Assembly (NCBI RefSeq): GCF_030708455.1
Contig: NZ_JAUYWF010000007.1
Span: 124,001 to 188,000 of the forward strand
DNA length: 64,000 nt
Direction of reading: 5' to 3'
Source: Halomonas sp. SSL-5
Lineage (GTDB): Bacteria; Pseudomonadota; Gammaproteobacteria; Pseudomonadales; Halomonadaceae
Part shown: piece by piece, positions 1 to 10,898 of the stretch
Layout: every line of letters begins with the position of its first letter
How positions within the stretch are numbered: position 1 is the stretch's first letter
Position numbers and translations under genes: made by a program
Notes under the pieces: generated by a model
The model's input: only the letters and a program-made list of their open reading frames with translations
The model's database searches: none
What the model was told of the DNA's origin: nothing

Positions 1-650
1 TTGAGCAGGGTGCGAGTCTCACCCGGGGCGTCGACGCCTTCCACCGCCCCCAGCAGCGCCGCGAAGCCTTCGGCGAGCGCCTTGCCGCCACGCTCGCGGG
101 TCCAGGAGAGGTACTGCTTGGAATCACCGCTCTGCCACTGGCCGATATCCAGGCGCGCCGCCAGGCTCATCTGGGTCAGGTTGAGCTGTCGCGCCGGTAC
201 CGGCCGCAGGTTGTCGTCGATGGCGAACCCCTCGCGATGGTGCAGCAGGGCCAGGGTCAGGAAGCGCGCATCGCCGAAGCGGGTGTCCAGCACCATCAGG
301 TCGCCGGAGACCGAGAGGTGCGCGTCCAGCAGCTTGGCCAGACGCTCGGCGAGGCCGCGGGTCAGGGCCACGAAGTCGCGCTTCTCCGCGAGGTAGTCGG
401 TGATCTCTGCGGCCAGCGCCGAGCCGCCGCCTGCGCCGGCGTCACCCGCCTCGGTATCGCCTTGGGTGTCGAACTCGACGTCCTGGAAGTGCCCCCACGC
501 CTTGCTCTTGGCGTGGTAGGCCCGGGTCAGGCTCTCCAGCATGGCTTCCAGGGCGTCCGAGGCGGGCAGAGGCTCGCTTGCCGGCAGCAGGCGTGCCGGG
601 GCGTCGCCGGCCTTCTCGATGCGATGAACGATGGCGTTGAGGATCGGCAT
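1..650 (-). CDS. yejK: Nucleoid-associated protein, YejK/NdpA family (3' end outside window)
   Basis: Translation of the minus strand from an ATG at 648-650 gives MPILNAIVHRIEKAGD, the typical start of the YejK/NdpA family, and stays open to the window edge for about 216 residues. Later segments such as EGFAIDDNLRPVPARQLNL and MSLAARLDIGQWQ also look like this family. The full protein is usually about 335 residues, so roughly the C-terminal third is missing. YejK binds the nucleoid; its precise role is not settled. The middle carries a short Gly/Ala-rich insertion (around residues 70-80). The neighbouring regulator genes are read in the same direction, but a 73-bp gap argues against tight coupling. 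Confidence 0.85.
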   Translation of the reverse strand, partial: MPILNAIVHRIEKAGDAPARLLPASEPLPASDALEAMLESLTRAYHAKSKAWGHFQDVEFDTQGDTEAGDAGAGGGSALAAEITDYLAEKRDFVALTRGLAERLAKLLDAHLSVSGDLMVLDTRFGDARFLTLALLHHREGFAIDDNLRPVPARQLNLTQMSLAARLDIGQWQSGDSKQYLSWTRERGGKALAEGFAALLGAVEGVDAPGETRTLL

Positions 651-723
651 GGGGGCTCCCGCGATGATGGACGAGGAGCCGGATGATACCTGTCGCGGTG
701 CGCGGCCGATAGGCGATCCCGCC

Positions 724-1809
724 TCAACGGCCCTCGAGGTAGGCGGTCATCGAGCCGGCCATCAGCAGGGCGATCAGGTCGGCCTGGCGATGGGTGTCGG
801 TCTTCTGGAAGAGGTTGCGCAGGTGGAAGGCGACGGTGGTGGGAGAGACGCCCATCTGTTCGGCGATCTCCTCGCTGCGCAGCCCCTCCAGCAGCGCCAG
901 GGCGATGCGGGTCTCGGTGGGGGTCAGCCCGAACAGGCTGGCCAGCACCCCGCGCGGCAGTGGCGGGCGCTGATCCGGTGCCGACAGCAGCGCCACCACG
1001 CTGGCCTCCTCGCCGCCGCTCTCCGGTGACTGGCCCAGGGCACAGATCAACACCAGCAGGCCATGATCCCCCGGGCGATGGGGAAGGCGCAGGGAGAAGA
1101 CCGGTTCCTCCCCCCGCCGGCTGGCCTGGGTCGCCGCCGCGAGGCACTCCCGCAGGCGTCGGGCCATGGCGCCGCTCGCCGAGAGCGTCGCGTTCAACGC
1201 CAGCACGTCACTCTCGCCGGCCAGCTGTTGGGCACGCTGGTTGGCGAAGGTGACGCGGCCTTCGCCATCCAGCAGCACCATGCCGGGGGCGACCAGGTCC
1301 AGGGCGCGGGTGGCCGTCTGGAAGGCCTGCTGCGAGGCTTGCTGGTGGAGTGTCGCCATGGCCTCGCGAAGCTCATTCAGCTCGTGGTTGGACTTGTCGC
1401 GCATGCGCCGCACCTGGCGCAGACGGGCGGCAATGGTGGCCAGCAGCAGGTCATAGTCGATGGGCTTGACCAGGTAGTCATCGGCGCCCAGGCGCTTGCC
1501 TTCCACCACTTCCTGGGGGTCGGAGAGCGCGGTGAGGAACACGAAGGGGGTATCGGCCAGGTGAGGCCGGCGTTCGCGCACGGCATCGAGGACCGCATAG
1601 CCGTTCAAGCCGGGCATGTTGATGTCGCACAGGATCAGGTCCGGGGTGCAGGCGTCCAGCTGCTGCAGGGTGGCGTCGCCGTCGGCCGCCTCGAGCACGG
1701 CGTAGCCGGACTCCCTCAGCTCTTCGCAGATATCCGCGCGCAGGTCCTCCTGGTCCTCGGCACACAGGATCAGCGGCGGACGAGGAGTGGGCTCATGACG
1801 GGGCATCAC
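724..1809 (-). CDS. Response regulator with receiver domain and LuxR-type HTH
   Basis: A 361-residue regulator. The N-terminal receiver domain (about residues 12-135) shows the acidic pair in CAEDQEDL, the phospho-acceptor Asp62 in CDINMPG, the switch Thr in FLTA and the conserved Lys in LVKP. A central PAS-like segment (about 165-270) follows, and the C-terminus (about 295-355) is a LuxR/NarL helix-turn-helix with LTPTETRIALALLEG and EIAEQMGVSPTTVAFHLRNL. The start overlaps the end of the upstream kinase gene by 17 bp, so the pair is almost certainly co-transcribed and cognate. It would control transcription on phosphorylation; targets cannot be told from sequence. Confidence 0.9.
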   Translation of the reverse strand: MMPRHEPTPRPPLILCAEDQEDLRADICEELRESGYAVLEAADGDATLQQLDACTPDLILCDINMPGLNGYAVLDAVRERRPHLADTPFVFLTALSDPQEVVEGKRLGADDYLVKPIDYDLLLATIAARLRQVRRMRDKSNHELNELREAMATLHQQASQQAFQTATRALDLVAPGMVLLDGEGRVTFANQRAQQLAGESDVLALNATLSASGAMARRLRECLAAATQASRRGEEPVFSLRLPHRPGDHGLLVLICALGQSPESGGEEASVVALLSAPDQRPPLPRGVLASLFGLTPTETRIALALLEGLRSEEIAEQMGVSPTTVAFHLRNLFQKTDTHRQADLIALLMAGSMTAYLEGR

Positions 1810-3229
1810 TTGTCTCCCGGGTATCGGCGGCGGGTAGCCGCAGGGTGACGCGGGTGCCCTCGCCGGGGGTCGACTCCAGCGTCAGGTCGCCGTGCTGGAT
1901 GCGGGCCAGGTGGCGGGCGATGTTCAGTCCCAGGCCGGTGCCATCGGTGCCCGCGGCATTGCTGCCGCGGAAGAAGCGTTCGAACAGTTGGGGCTGCTCA
2001 TCTGCTGGAACCCCGGGCCCGAAATCCGTGACCCGGCAGGTCACCCGGTCGCCATCCCGCGCGGTGGTGATCCGCACCGGCTGACCCTCTGGCGAGTACT
2101 TCAGGGCATTGCCGATCAGGTTGGCCAGTGCCTGCTCGGTCAGGGCGCGGTCGCACCAGGCCCAGGGTTCCGGTGTGGCGTGTTGCGTCTCCAGGCGCTG
2201 GGTACCGGTGGCTTCCGATTGCAGGCGGCAGAGGTGGTCGACGATACGGCTCAGGGAGTGACGGCCCAGGTTGGGCTCGACCTGCTTGCCGTCGATGCGC
2301 GCCGCGGTCAGCGAGGACTCCACCAGTCGCGTCATCTGGGCCACCGCCTCGCGCAGCCGCGTGTAGCGCTCGCTGCGCTGCTCGGCGGTGAACTGGTGAT
2401 GACGTCGCTGCAGCCGCTGCAGGCCGGAGTCGATCACCGCCAGCGGTGTCCGGAACTGGTGCGACACCATGGCCGCGAAACTGCGGTAGAACTCGCTGAC
2501 GCTGCGTTCGCGATCGAGCGCCTGGGCCAGGGCCTCGGCGGCCTGTCGGTAGCGGTGGATGTGACGCTCCACTTCCTCCTCCAGTTGGTCGCGATGCGCC
2601 GTCAGGGCGCGCTGGGCGGCGCGCCGCTGGTGCAGGGCAATGACCAGCAGCATGACCAGTATCACACCGCTCAGGCCGATCCCGACGATGGCGGCGATGA
2701 CCTTCTCGAGGCTGCTGCGGTAGGTGTCCAGGCGTGCCCCGGTACTCTCCCACTCGGCCATCATCACCCGGTTGGCGATGCGGTTGAGGCTGGCCATCAG
2801 CGCATCCAGATCGGGCGTGAGCCGCTCGGGCGCGAACCGCGCCTCGCCCTGGGCGGCCATGACGGCCTCGCGCAGGGACTGCATCCGGGTCAGTGCCTCG
2901 TCGAGACGCGGCTCCACCCCCTCGGCGGCCAGGTAACGGCGCTGCGGCCCCTCATCCATCAGCGCCAGGCGGCTGGAGAGGATGTCCAGGCGTAGCTCGG
3001 GATCCACGTCGCTGTCGCCGACTGCCCGGCGGTTGACCGCCTGATCGAGGCGGTGGCTGGCCACCTGCGCCTGGGTGACGACCCACAGCATGTTCTCGTC
3101 CACGTTGACGCGCATGGCCTGCTCGACCTGGAAGAGACGCACCAGGGCGAAGGCCAGGAAGGCGGTCAGGGCCACGATCACCAGGCTGGGTACGGCATAG
3201 GCCGGGATGGCACGCAGCCTGCCCATCAT
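1793..3229 (-). CDS. Membrane-bound sensor histidine kinase
   Basis: A 478-residue kinase with a first transmembrane helix near residues 12-32, an approximately 140-residue helical periplasmic part, and a second helix near 178-200 (VIAAIVGIGLSGVILVMLLV). A coiled linker leads to the HisKA motif MVSHQFRTPLAVI, with His near residue 257. The HATPase domain has the N box NLIGNALKYS, the G1 box DFGPGVP and the G2 box GTGLGLNIARHLA. It should autophosphorylate and pass phosphate to the overlapping response regulator. Its start overlaps the upstream periplasmic protein gene by 4 bp (ATGA), which suggests that protein takes part in sensing. Confidence 0.92.
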   Translation of the reverse strand: MMGRLRAIPAYAVPSLVIVALTAFLAFALVRLFQVEQAMRVNVDENMLWVVTQAQVASHRLDQAVNRRAVGDSDVDPELRLDILSSRLALMDEGPQRRYLAAEGVEPRLDEALTRMQSLREAVMAAQGEARFAPERLTPDLDALMASLNRIANRVMMAEWESTGARLDTYRSSLEKVIAAIVGIGLSGVILVMLLVIALHQRRAAQRALTAHRDQLEEEVERHIHRYRQAAEALAQALDRERSVSEFYRSFAAMVSHQFRTPLAVIDSGLQRLQRRHHQFTAEQRSERYTRLREAVAQMTRLVESSLTAARIDGKQVEPNLGRHSLSRIVDHLCRLQSEATGTQRLETQHATPEPWAWCDRALTEQALANLIGNALKYSPEGQPVRITTARDGDRVTCRVTDFGPGVPADEQPQLFERFFRGSNAAGTDGTGLGLNIARHLARIQHGDLTLESTPGEGTRVTLRLPAADTRETSDAPS

Positions 3230-3732
3230 TCGATCTCGAGGCGGTGTAGCTGCCAGACCCAGCGATAGTCGTAGCGGATGTCCTGCAGCTCGGTGTGGTC
3301 ATCGCGGGGATAGACGATCCACAGGGGCCCCTTGTCACGCCGGGTCAGGCGTTCGCCGTTCATGGTGTCGGCCAGCAGGACGTCATAGCGCTCGAAGTCC
3401 TCGGCGGGAATCTCGGCCAGGTAGTCGTTGAGGGCCAGGGCGGTCACCCTCTCGCCCTCGGCATGCAGGGCATCCAGCAGGTCCCGGGCCAGAAAGCCTT
3501 CGAAGGTCTGGGGGCCATCGGTGACGCTGGTGTGGGTCATCAGGCGTTCACGGGGCAGGGCCGCCAGCATGTCTGCATCCAGGTGCGCCTCATCATCCAC
3601 GTTGGTCAGGCCGATCTCGCCGCCCACCGTCAGGATGACCTCCCCCGAGGGCGGTGGCAGTGGGGCAGCGGCGAGTGGTAGTGCGGTCAGCAGCACTCCC
3701 CAGAGCAGCAGGGCGATCCGTGTTGCCTTCAC
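3226..3732 (-). CDS. Periplasmic sulfite-oxidase-like (molybdopterin-binding fold) protein without cysteine; probable sensor partner
   Basis: A 168-residue protein with a signal peptide (MKATRIALLLWGVLLTALPLAAA). The body resembles the oxidoreductase molybdopterin-binding domain: ILTVGGEIG near the start, the segment TFEGFLARDLLDAL, and a late GPLWIVYPRDD motif. The translation contains no cysteine, so the molybdenum-ligating Cys of true sulfite oxidases is absent. Catalysis therefore looks unlikely; a ligand-binding or sensory role is inferred. It is the first gene of a three-gene operon with the kinase and regulator (4-bp overlap at 3226-3229). Family assignment is by motif resemblance only. 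Confidence 0.7.
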   Translation of the reverse strand: MKATRIALLLWGVLLTALPLAAAPLPPPSGEVILTVGGEIGLTNVDDEAHLDADMLAALPRERLMTHTSVTDGPQTFEGFLARDLLDALHAEGERVTALALNDYLAEIPAEDFERYDVLLADTMNGERLTRRDKGPLWIVYPRDDHTELQDIRYDYRWVWQLHRLEIE

Positions 3733-3916
3733 AGCGTTCCTCCTTTCCCGGGGCCTGCCCTCAGCCTAGTCGAAGCGCCGGCCGTGTCCCCCTGCAAACG
3801 AAGGGGGGCGAGTCACCGAATAGCGGCTAACCTGCCCTTATCCTGCCGATACCCGGCGGACGCGTCGTATCTGGGCGCCTGGGCAACGGGCTGCCACAGA
3901 CACAAGGAGAATAACG

Positions 3917-4552
3917 ATGATGAAAGCAGGCTTGACGTTCATGACCGCCGGCATTCTGGTCGCGGCCCTGGGGGCTTCCTCCACTGCCCTGGGGCAGTCG
4001 GATGAGGTCACGGAGCAGATCGAGCTGGGCCTGGAGCTCTATCAGGAGCAGGAGTACGGCGCGGCGATCACCGAGCTGGAGTTCGCCATCGGTGATATTC
4101 GCAAGCTGATGTCGGCGCGTATCGGCGAGACCTTTCCGGAGCCTCCCGAAGGTTGGAGTGCTGCCGAGGTCGCCTCCAGCGGCGGGGGTGGCGCGGCGGC
4201 GATGTTCGGCGGGGGTGGCAGCATGTTGGAGCGTGAGTACCAGCAGGAAGGGGGAGAGGGACGTCTCACCGCCAAGCTGATGATCGACAACCCCATGATC
4301 CAGGCGATGTCGGCGATGTTCAACAACCCGGCGATGATCGCCGCCCAGCCGAACATGGAGCGTATCCGCATCGGGCGCGACTCGGCGCTGCTCAAGTGGC
4401 AGCCGGAGCGCGGCAGTGCCGAGGTCTCCTTCCTGATGGATGGGCGCATCCTGATGCAGATCGACGGTCAGGGGCTGGAAGCCAGCGACCCTGCCGTCGA
4501 ACTTCTCGAGGCGTGGGATCTCGACGCCGTGCGTGAGCAGGCCGCGCGCTAG
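3917..4552 (+). CDS. Exported protein of unknown function
   Basis: A 211-residue protein not assigned to a named family. The start is well supported by AAGGAG about 8 bp before the tandem ATGATG. Residues 1-26 form a signal peptide ending ALG-QS. The mature part starts with a charged, TPR-like helical stretch (ELGLELYQEQEYGAAITELEFAI split over two helices), then a Gly-rich linker (about 92-105) and a C-terminal domain of mixed strands. It stands alone between oppositely oriented transcription units. It is probably periplasmic and soluble; no catalytic motif is visible. Confidence 0.7.
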   Translation: MMKAGLTFMTAGILVAALGASSTALGQSDEVTEQIELGLELYQEQEYGAAITELEFAIGDIRKLMSARIGETFPEPPEGWSAAEVASSGGGGAAAMFGGGGSMLEREYQQEGGEGRLTAKLMIDNPMIQAMSAMFNNPAMIAAQPNMERIRIGRDSALLKWQPERGSAEVSFLMDGRILMQIDGQGLEASDPAVELLEAWDLDAVREQAAR

Positions 4553-4660
4553 GTTGTCGGCGGTCGGCGTCCACGGCCCCCCCCCGGTGGCTACTCCACC
4601 CGGAAGCGCTGGCGGCCCCCCCCCTCATTCACAGAGGATGGGCCCGTGTAGGGAAGGCGA

Positions 4661-5418
4661 TTACGGCTTCAGGCGATAGCCGGTGCGGAAGATCCAGGCC
4701 ACCAGGGCGATCGCCGCCCCCAGGAACAGCAGGATCATGGCCAGGCTGACCAGCGGGCTGACGTCGCTGATGCCATAGAAACTCCAGCGGAAGCCGCTCA
4801 CCAGGTAGACCACCGGGTTGGCCAGGGTCACCGCCTGCCAGAAGGGCGGCAGCATGTCGATGGAGTAGAAGGTGCCACCGAGGAAGGTCAGCGGCGTGAT
4901 CACCAGCAGCGGCACCAGCTGCAGGCGCTCGAAGCCTTCGGCCCAGATGCCGATGATGAAGCCCAGCAGGCTGAAGGTCACCGCGGTCAGCAGCAGGAAC
5001 AGCACCATCATCAGCGGATGCTCGATGGAGTAGGGCACGAACAGCCGCGCGGTGATAAGCGCGATCACTCCCAGGATCAGCGACTTGCTGGCCGCCGCCC
5101 CCACGTAGCCGACCACCACCTCCCAGTAGGAGATGGGCGCCGAGAGCACCTCGTAGATGGTCCCCGAGAAGCGCGGGAAGAAGATCCCGAAGGAGGCGTT
5201 GGAAACGCTCTGGGTGAGCAGCATCAGCATGATCAGCCCGGGCACGATGAAGGCGCCGTAGCTGACCCCATCGACCTCGCTGATCCGCGACCCGATGGCG
5301 GCACCGAACACCACGAAGTAGAGCGAGGTGGAGAGAACCGGCGAGACGATGCTCTGCAGCACCGTGCGCAAGCTGCGTGCCATCTCGGCAAGGTAGAGCG
5401 TCTTCACGGATTCGAATT

Positions 5419-5422
<4 letters not shown>
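4661..5422 (-). CDS. yadH: ABC-2 type transporter permease (YadH-like)
   Basis: A 253-residue integral membrane protein with about six hydrophobic helices, including [16 protein letters not shown] and a C-terminal [19 protein letters not shown]. The segment [18 protein letters not shown] is typical of the NodJ/YadH branch of ABC-2 exporters. Its start overlaps the stop of the ATPase gene by 4 bp (5419-5422), so the two form one exporter. The substrate is unknown for the family. Confidence 0.88.
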
Positions 5423-6349
<927 letters not shown>

Positions 6350-6357
<8 letters not shown>

Positions 6358-6556
6358 GGGTAATGTCCCCGTCGAAGGTCAGCGCCAGGCTGAGGCCATC
6401 CACCTCCACGGTGACCCGCGCCGGTAGGCGCTCGTCGCCCTGCAGGTGGCCTGCCTCGAGGCCCTCTGCCACCGCCTTCTCGATCTCCTGCTGGGTGGTC
6501 ACGCCGACATTCTTGAGCAACTTGCGGATGCTGTGCTGGAAGGTGTCCTGGTCCAT
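6350..6556 (-). CDS. Small DUF6494-family protein
   Basis: A 68-residue acidic protein beginning [19 protein letters not shown], which matches the small DUF6494 family by eye. It is the first gene of the exporter operon, with an 8-bp overlap into the ATPase gene. An AGCCCACC stretch precedes the ATG rather than a strong Shine-Dalgarno. The function is unknown; no membrane segment or metal motif is visible. Confidence 0.7.
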
Positions 6557-6629
6557 GGTGGGCTCCCGTTTCTGGTGACTTTGATCCCTCTATCCTACCC
6601 GCTAGCAGCGTTTCGTACAGGCCGTGTAT

Positions 6630-6654
6630 AAAAAAAGCGCCCCTTGCGGGGCGC
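6630..6654 (-). terminator. Rho-independent terminator of acnB
   Basis: The stem GCGCCCC/GGGGCGC (6637-6643 and 6648-6654) encloses a TTGC loop and is followed, on the minus strand, by a run of seven T. It lies about 100 bp after the acnB stop in the expected orientation. Confidence 0.85.
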
Positions 6655-6755
6655 TTCGTTCATCGACTTCGGGGAGTACCCCGGGCCACCGCGGACGGCA
6701 GCCTACGATGTTGCGAGCATCGGCGTCGAACCTGAGGGTATCAGAATACCGCGTA

Positions 6756-9359
6756 TCAGGCTTCCTGGGCGATCGGAATCACGTTGGAAGCGGCGTTCTG
6801 ATACTCCTCGATCTCGTGGAAGTTCATGTAGCGATAGATCTCGCCGGCCATGGCGTCGAACTCGCCCATGTAGCGGCGATACTCGTCGACGGTGGGCAGG
6901 CGACCCTCCACGGCGGCCACGGCCGCCAGTTCCGCGGAGGCGAGGTAGACGTTGGCACCGTCGCCCAGGCGGTTCGGGAAGTTACGCGTGGAGGTGGAGA
7001 CCACGGTGGACTTGGCGGCCACGCGGGCCTGGTTGCCCATGCACAGCGAGCAGCCCGGCATCTCCATGCGCGCCCCGGCGCGACCGTAGATGCCGTAGTA
7101 GCCCTCTTCGGTCAGCTGGTGCTGGTCCATCTTGGTGGGCGGGGCCAGCCACAGGCGGGTCTTCAGGCTGCCGGCCGGAATTTTTTCGAGCAGCTTGCCG
7201 GCGGCACGGAAGTGGCCGATGTTGGTCATGCACGAGCCGATGAAGACCTCGTCGATCTTCTCGCCGGCCACCTCGGAGAGCAGGCGGGCGTCGTCCGGGT
7301 CGTTCGGCGCGCAGAGTACCGGTTCCTTGAGCTCCTCGAGGTCGATCTCGATGACCTCGGCGTACTCGGCGTCCTTGTCGGCGCGCATCAGGCTCGGGTC
7401 GGCCAGCCACTCCTCCATGCCCTGGATGCGGCGCTCGATGGTCCGGCGGTCGCCGTAGCCGTTGGCGATCATCCACTTGAGCAGGGTGATGTTGGACTTC
7501 AGGTACTCGCTCACGCTGTCCTCGGACAGGGTGATGGTGCAGCCCGCGGCGGAGCGCTCGGCGGAGGCGTCGGAGAGCTCGAAGGCCTGCTCGACGGTGA
7601 GGTCCTCGAGGCCCTCGATCTCCAGTACGCGACCGGAGAAGGCGTTCTTCTTGCCGGACTTCTCGACGGTCAGCAGGCCGTTCTTGATACCGTAGTAGGG
7701 GATGGCATGGACCAGGTCGCGCAGGGTGACGCCGGGCTGACGCTTGCCCTTGAAGCGCACCAGCACGGACTCCGGCATGTCCAGCGGCATCACGCCGGTG
7801 GCGGCGGCGAAGGCCACCAGGCCCGAACCGGCCGGGAAGGAGATGCCCAGCGGGAAGCGGGTGTGGGAATCGCCGCCGGTGCCCACGGTGTCGGGCAGCA
7901 GCATGCGGTTCAGCCAGCTGTGGATGATGCCATCGCCCGGACGCAGCGAGACGCCGCCGCGGTTCATGATGAAGTCGGGCAGGGTGTGGTGGGTGTCCAC
8001 GTCCACCGGCTTCGGGTAGGCGGCGGTGTGGCAGAAGGACTGCATCACCAGGTCGGCCTGGAAGCCCAGGCAGGCGAGGTCCTTGAGCTCGTCGCGGGTC
8101 ATCGGGCCGGTGGTGTCCTGGGAGCCCACGGTGGCCATCTTCGGCTCGCAGTACATGCCCGGACGCACGCCGTCCAGGCCGCAGGCCTTGCCGACCATCT
8201 TCTGGGCCAGGGTGAAGCCCTTGCCGGTGTCCTTGGGCTGCTCGGGCAGGCGGAACACGTCGGAGGGCGCCAGGCCCAGGGACTCGCGCGCCTTGGTGGT
8301 CAGGCCGCGACCGATGATCAGCGGGATACGGCCGCCGGCACGCACCTCATCGAGGATCAGCTGGGTCTTGAGCTCGAAGGTGGTCAGCACCTCGTCGGTG
8401 CCGTGCTTGCACACCTTGCCCTCGTACGGGTAGACGTCGATGACGTCGCCCATCTCGAGCCTGGAGACGTCCATCTCGACGGGCAGGGCGCCGGAATCTT
8501 CCATGGTGTTGAAGAAGATCGGGGCGATCTTGCCGCCGAAGCAGAAGCCGCCGGCGCGCTTGTTGGGCACGTTGGGGATATCGTCGCCGAAGAACCACAG
8601 CACCGAGTTGGTGGCGGACTTGCGCGAGGAGCCGGTGCCGACCACGTCGCCTACATAGGCGACCGGGAAGCCCTTGGCCTTCACCTCTTCGATCTGCTTG
8701 AGCGGGCCGGTGGTGCCGGGCACCTCGGGCTCGATGCCATCACGCTCGTTCTTGAGCATGGCGTTGGCGTGCACCGGGATATCGGGGCGCGACCAGGCAT
8801 CCGGGGCGGGGGAGAGGTCGTCGGTGTTGGTCTCGCCGGGCACCTTGAAGACGCTGAGAGTGATCTTCTCTTCCAGGGCCGGCTTGGAGAGATACCACTC
8901 GGCGTCGGCCCAGGACTGGATGACGTCCTTGGCCACGGCGTTGCCGGCCTTGGCACGCTCTTCCACGTCGTGGAAGGCATCGAACATCAGCAGGGTGTGC
9001 TTGAGCTGCTCGCCCACTTCCTTGGCCAGCTCGGCGTCGTCGAGCAGCTCGACCAGGGAGACGATATTGTAGCCGCCCTGCATGGTGCCCAGCAGCTTCA
9101 CCGCGTGGACCTTGTCGATCAGCGGGGACTCGGCCTCGCCCTTGGCGATGGCGGTCAGGAAGCCGGCCTTGACGTAGGCGGCCTCGTCGACGCCCGGGGG
9201 TACGCGATTGGTCAGCAGGTCGAGGATGAACTCCTCCTCACCGGCCGGCGGGTTCTTCAGCAGCTCGACCAGGGCGGCGACCTGCTCTGCGTTCAGCGGC
9301 TTAGGCGGCACGCCTTCGGCGGCACGCTCCTCGACATGTTGGCGATAGGCTTCAAGCAC
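6756..9359 (-). CDS. acnB: Bifunctional aconitate hydratase 2 / 2-methylisocitrate dehydratase
   Basis: An 867-residue AcnB of normal family length. It isomerises citrate and isocitrate in the TCA cycle through a [4Fe-4S] cluster in the cytoplasm. The N-terminal HEAT-like domain starts [16 protein letters not shown]. Cluster cysteines are visible in [16 protein letters not shown] and in [12 protein letters not shown]. Further typical segments are [12 protein letters not shown] and [22 protein letters not shown]. It is monocistronic: a terminator follows, and a repeat-filled gap of about 470 bp lies upstream. The 937-codon ORF on the opposite strand is only a GC-rich shadow. Confidence 0.97.
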   Translation of the reverse strand: MLEAYRQHVEERAAEGVPPKPLNAEQVAALVELLKNPPAGEEEFILDLLTNRVPPGVDEAAYVKAGFLTAIAKGEAESPLIDKVHAVKLLGTMQGGYNIVSLVELLDDAELAKEVGEQLKHTLLMFDAFHDVEERAKAGNAVAKDVIQSWADAEWYLSKPALEEKITLSVFKVPGETNTDDLSPAPDAWSRPDIPVHANAMLKNERDGIEPEVPGTTGPLKQIEEVKAKGFPVAYVGDVVGTGSSRKSATNSVLWFFGDDIPNVPNKRAGGFCFGGKIAPIFFNTMEDSGALPVEMDVSRLEMGDVIDVYPYEGKVCKHGTDEVLTTFELKTQLILDEVRAGGRIPLIIGRGLTTKARESLGLAPSDVFRLPEQPKDTGKGFTLAQKMVGKACGLDGVRPGMYCEPKMATVGSQDTTGPMTRDELKDLACLGFQADLVMQSFCHTAAYPKPVDVDTHHTLPDFIMNRGGVSLRPGDGIIHSWLNRMLLPDTVGTGGDSHTRFPLGISFPAGSGLVAFAAATGVMPLDMPESVLVRFKGKRQPGVTLRDLVHAIPYYGIKNGLLTVEKSGKKNAFSGRVLEIEGLEDLTVEQAFELSDASAERSAAGCTITLSEDSVSEYLKSNITLLKWMIANGYGDRRTIERRIQGMEEWLADPSLMRADKDAEYAEVIEIDLEELKEPVLCAPNDPDDARLLSEVAGEKIDEVFIGSCMTNIGHFRAAGKLLEKIPAGSLKTRLWLAPPTKMDQHQLTEEGYYGIYGRAGARMEMPGCSLCMGNQARVAAKSTVVSTSTRNFPNRLGDGANVYLASAELAAVAAVEGRLPTVDEYRRYMGEFDAMAGEIYRYMNFHEIEEYQNAASNVIPIAQEA

Positions 9360-9589
9360 GTTAGGGCCCTCATTGCGTGTGGGGCCAGAGTGTCGCGACC
9401 CGGCATGACCTCGCCGGAACCAGCCTCTGGCGCGTGAAAACAGGCGGTGGAACTCCCGTCTCAGGTGGCCGCGATTCTACGCGAGACTGTCGACAATGTT
9501 AAGCGAGGCCCATGCTGGCGGGCCTTGCACTTTGGTCGGCGGCGTGTGGGTTGGGCTACACAGTGTTTGGCGTGGAAGGTGGGGGCGCC

Positions 9590-9830
9590 TTGTGGGAGGG
9601 CGGCTATTTGTGGGAGGGCGGCTATGCCGCGCGAATGGCGCCGTCAGGCGCCCTGGCGGTGTTTCCCATGTTAGAGGCATTACCGGGAGGCCTGCGGCCT
9701 CCATTCGTCGAGATGTCGAACCACCGGGAGGACCCGGCCTCCCACAGGAGCGACAGGCGCCGCCTTGTGGGAGGGCGCGGTTCGGCGCTCCGGCTATGCC
9801 GCGCGACTGGCGCCGTCAGGCGCCCCTGCT
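9590..9830. repeat. GTGGGAGG-type dispersed intergenic repeat cluster
   Basis: The gap 9360-9833 between dinB and acnB carries repeated units built from TTGTGGGAGGGCGGC, GGCGCCGTCAGGCGCC and GGCCTGCGGCCTCC, several of them palindromic. The same modules return at 14040-14365 and 25963-26212, so this is a dispersed family specific to gaps between genes. The first part of the gap (9360-9590) holds the acnB leader; no clear promoter can be picked by eye. Confidence 0.8.
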
Positions 9831-9833
9831 AAC

Positions 9834-10898
9834 TCAGATTGGCAGGCTGAGCTGGCGCCTGGCGTCGGCTTCAACCAGCCGGGTGCCCACGCCGAGCAGA
9901 CGCACCGGCCGGCGGCCGCGCTCCCAGGCCTGTTCCAGCAGACGGGCGTAGTTCTCCGCCGCCGGCGCCAGGCCGCGGCTCTCCAGGGTGGTGAGGCTGA
10001 AGTCGTCGAAGCGCACCTTGATCACGATGCCGGAAAGCGGCGGATGGCCGTGGCGGGCCAGGCGCTCCTCGAGCTTCTCGCACAGCGGCACCAATGCCTC
10101 CCGGCAGTGGGCCAGGTCGGGCAGGTCACGGGCGAAGGTGGTCTCCACGCTGACCGACTTGCGCTCGCGCTCGACCCTCACCGGCCGGTCATCGATGCCC
10201 CGGGCCAGCTCGAACAGGCGCTTGCCGAACTTGCCGAACTCCTCGATGAGCCGCTCCAGGGGGAGCTCGCGCAGCTCGGCGCAGGTAGCGATGCCCAGGG
10301 CATCGAGCCGGGCCCCGGTGGCCGGGCCCACGCCATGCAGCTTGTTCACCGGCAGGGCGCTGATGAAGGCGTCGACCCGCTCAGGCGTGATCACCGTCAG
10401 GCCGTCGGGCTTCTCCCAGTCGCTGGCGATCTTGGCCAGGAACTTCGCGGGCGCCGCTCCCACCGAGACGGTGATGCCGGTGCGCTTGAGGCTCTCCTGC
10501 TTGATCCACTGGGCCATCCAGGTGGCGCTGCCCGAGAAGCGCTCGATGCCGGTGACATCGAGGAAGGCCTCGTCCAGGGAGAGCGGCTCCACCAGCGGCG
10601 TCAGCTCATGGAAGATCGCCTGGATCTGGCGGGAGACCTCGCGGTACTTGTCGAAGTCGCCGCGCAGCAGGGTGAGGTGAGGGCACAGGCGCAGGGCCCG
10701 GGCCGTGGGCATCGCCGAATGGATGCCGAAGGCCCGCGCCGGGTAGTTGCAGGTGGCGATCACCCCGCGGCGGTCGACGCTGCCACCGATCGCCAGCGGA
10801 ATATCGCGCAGCGCCGGGTTGTCGCGCATCTCCACCGCCGCATAGAAGCAGTCGCAGTCGGCGTGGAGGATCTTGCGCTCAGGAGAGGGCTTGGCCAT
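9834..10898 (-). CDS. dinB: DNA polymerase IV (Y family)
   Basis: A 354-residue translesion polymerase. The catalytic carboxylates are in [15 protein letters not shown] and [11 protein letters not shown], and the steric-gate region CFYAAVE is normal. The helix-hairpin-helix segment [18 protein letters not shown] and a little-finger domain follow. It ends with RRQLSLPI, a beta-clamp-binding type tail (QLSLPI resembles the QLxLF clamp motif). It overlaps the lexA gene by 20 bp, so it is translated from the SOS-controlled lexA transcript. Confidence 0.95.
   Translation of the reverse strand: MAKPSPERKILHADCDCFYAAVEMRDNPALRDIPLAIGGSVDRRGVIATCNYPARAFGIHSAMPTARALRLCPHLTLLRGDFDKYREVSRQIQAIFHELTPLVEPLSLDEAFLDVTGIERFSGSATWMAQWIKQESLKRTGITVSVGAAPAKFLAKIASDWEKPDGLTVITPERVDAFISALPVNKLHGVGPATGARLDALGIATCAELRELPLERLIEEFGKFGKRLFELARGIDDRPVRVERERKSVSVETTFARDLPDLAHCREALVPLCEKLEERLARHGHPPLSGIVIKVRFDDFSLTTLESRGLAPAAENYARLLEQAWERGRRPVRLLGVGTRLVEADARRQLSLPI

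Noticed and set aside
6624-9437. 937-codon open frame on the strand opposite acnB
   Set aside because: It mirrors AcnB codons, has a low-complexity Gly/His/Leu composition and no ribosome site; it is an artefact of high GC.
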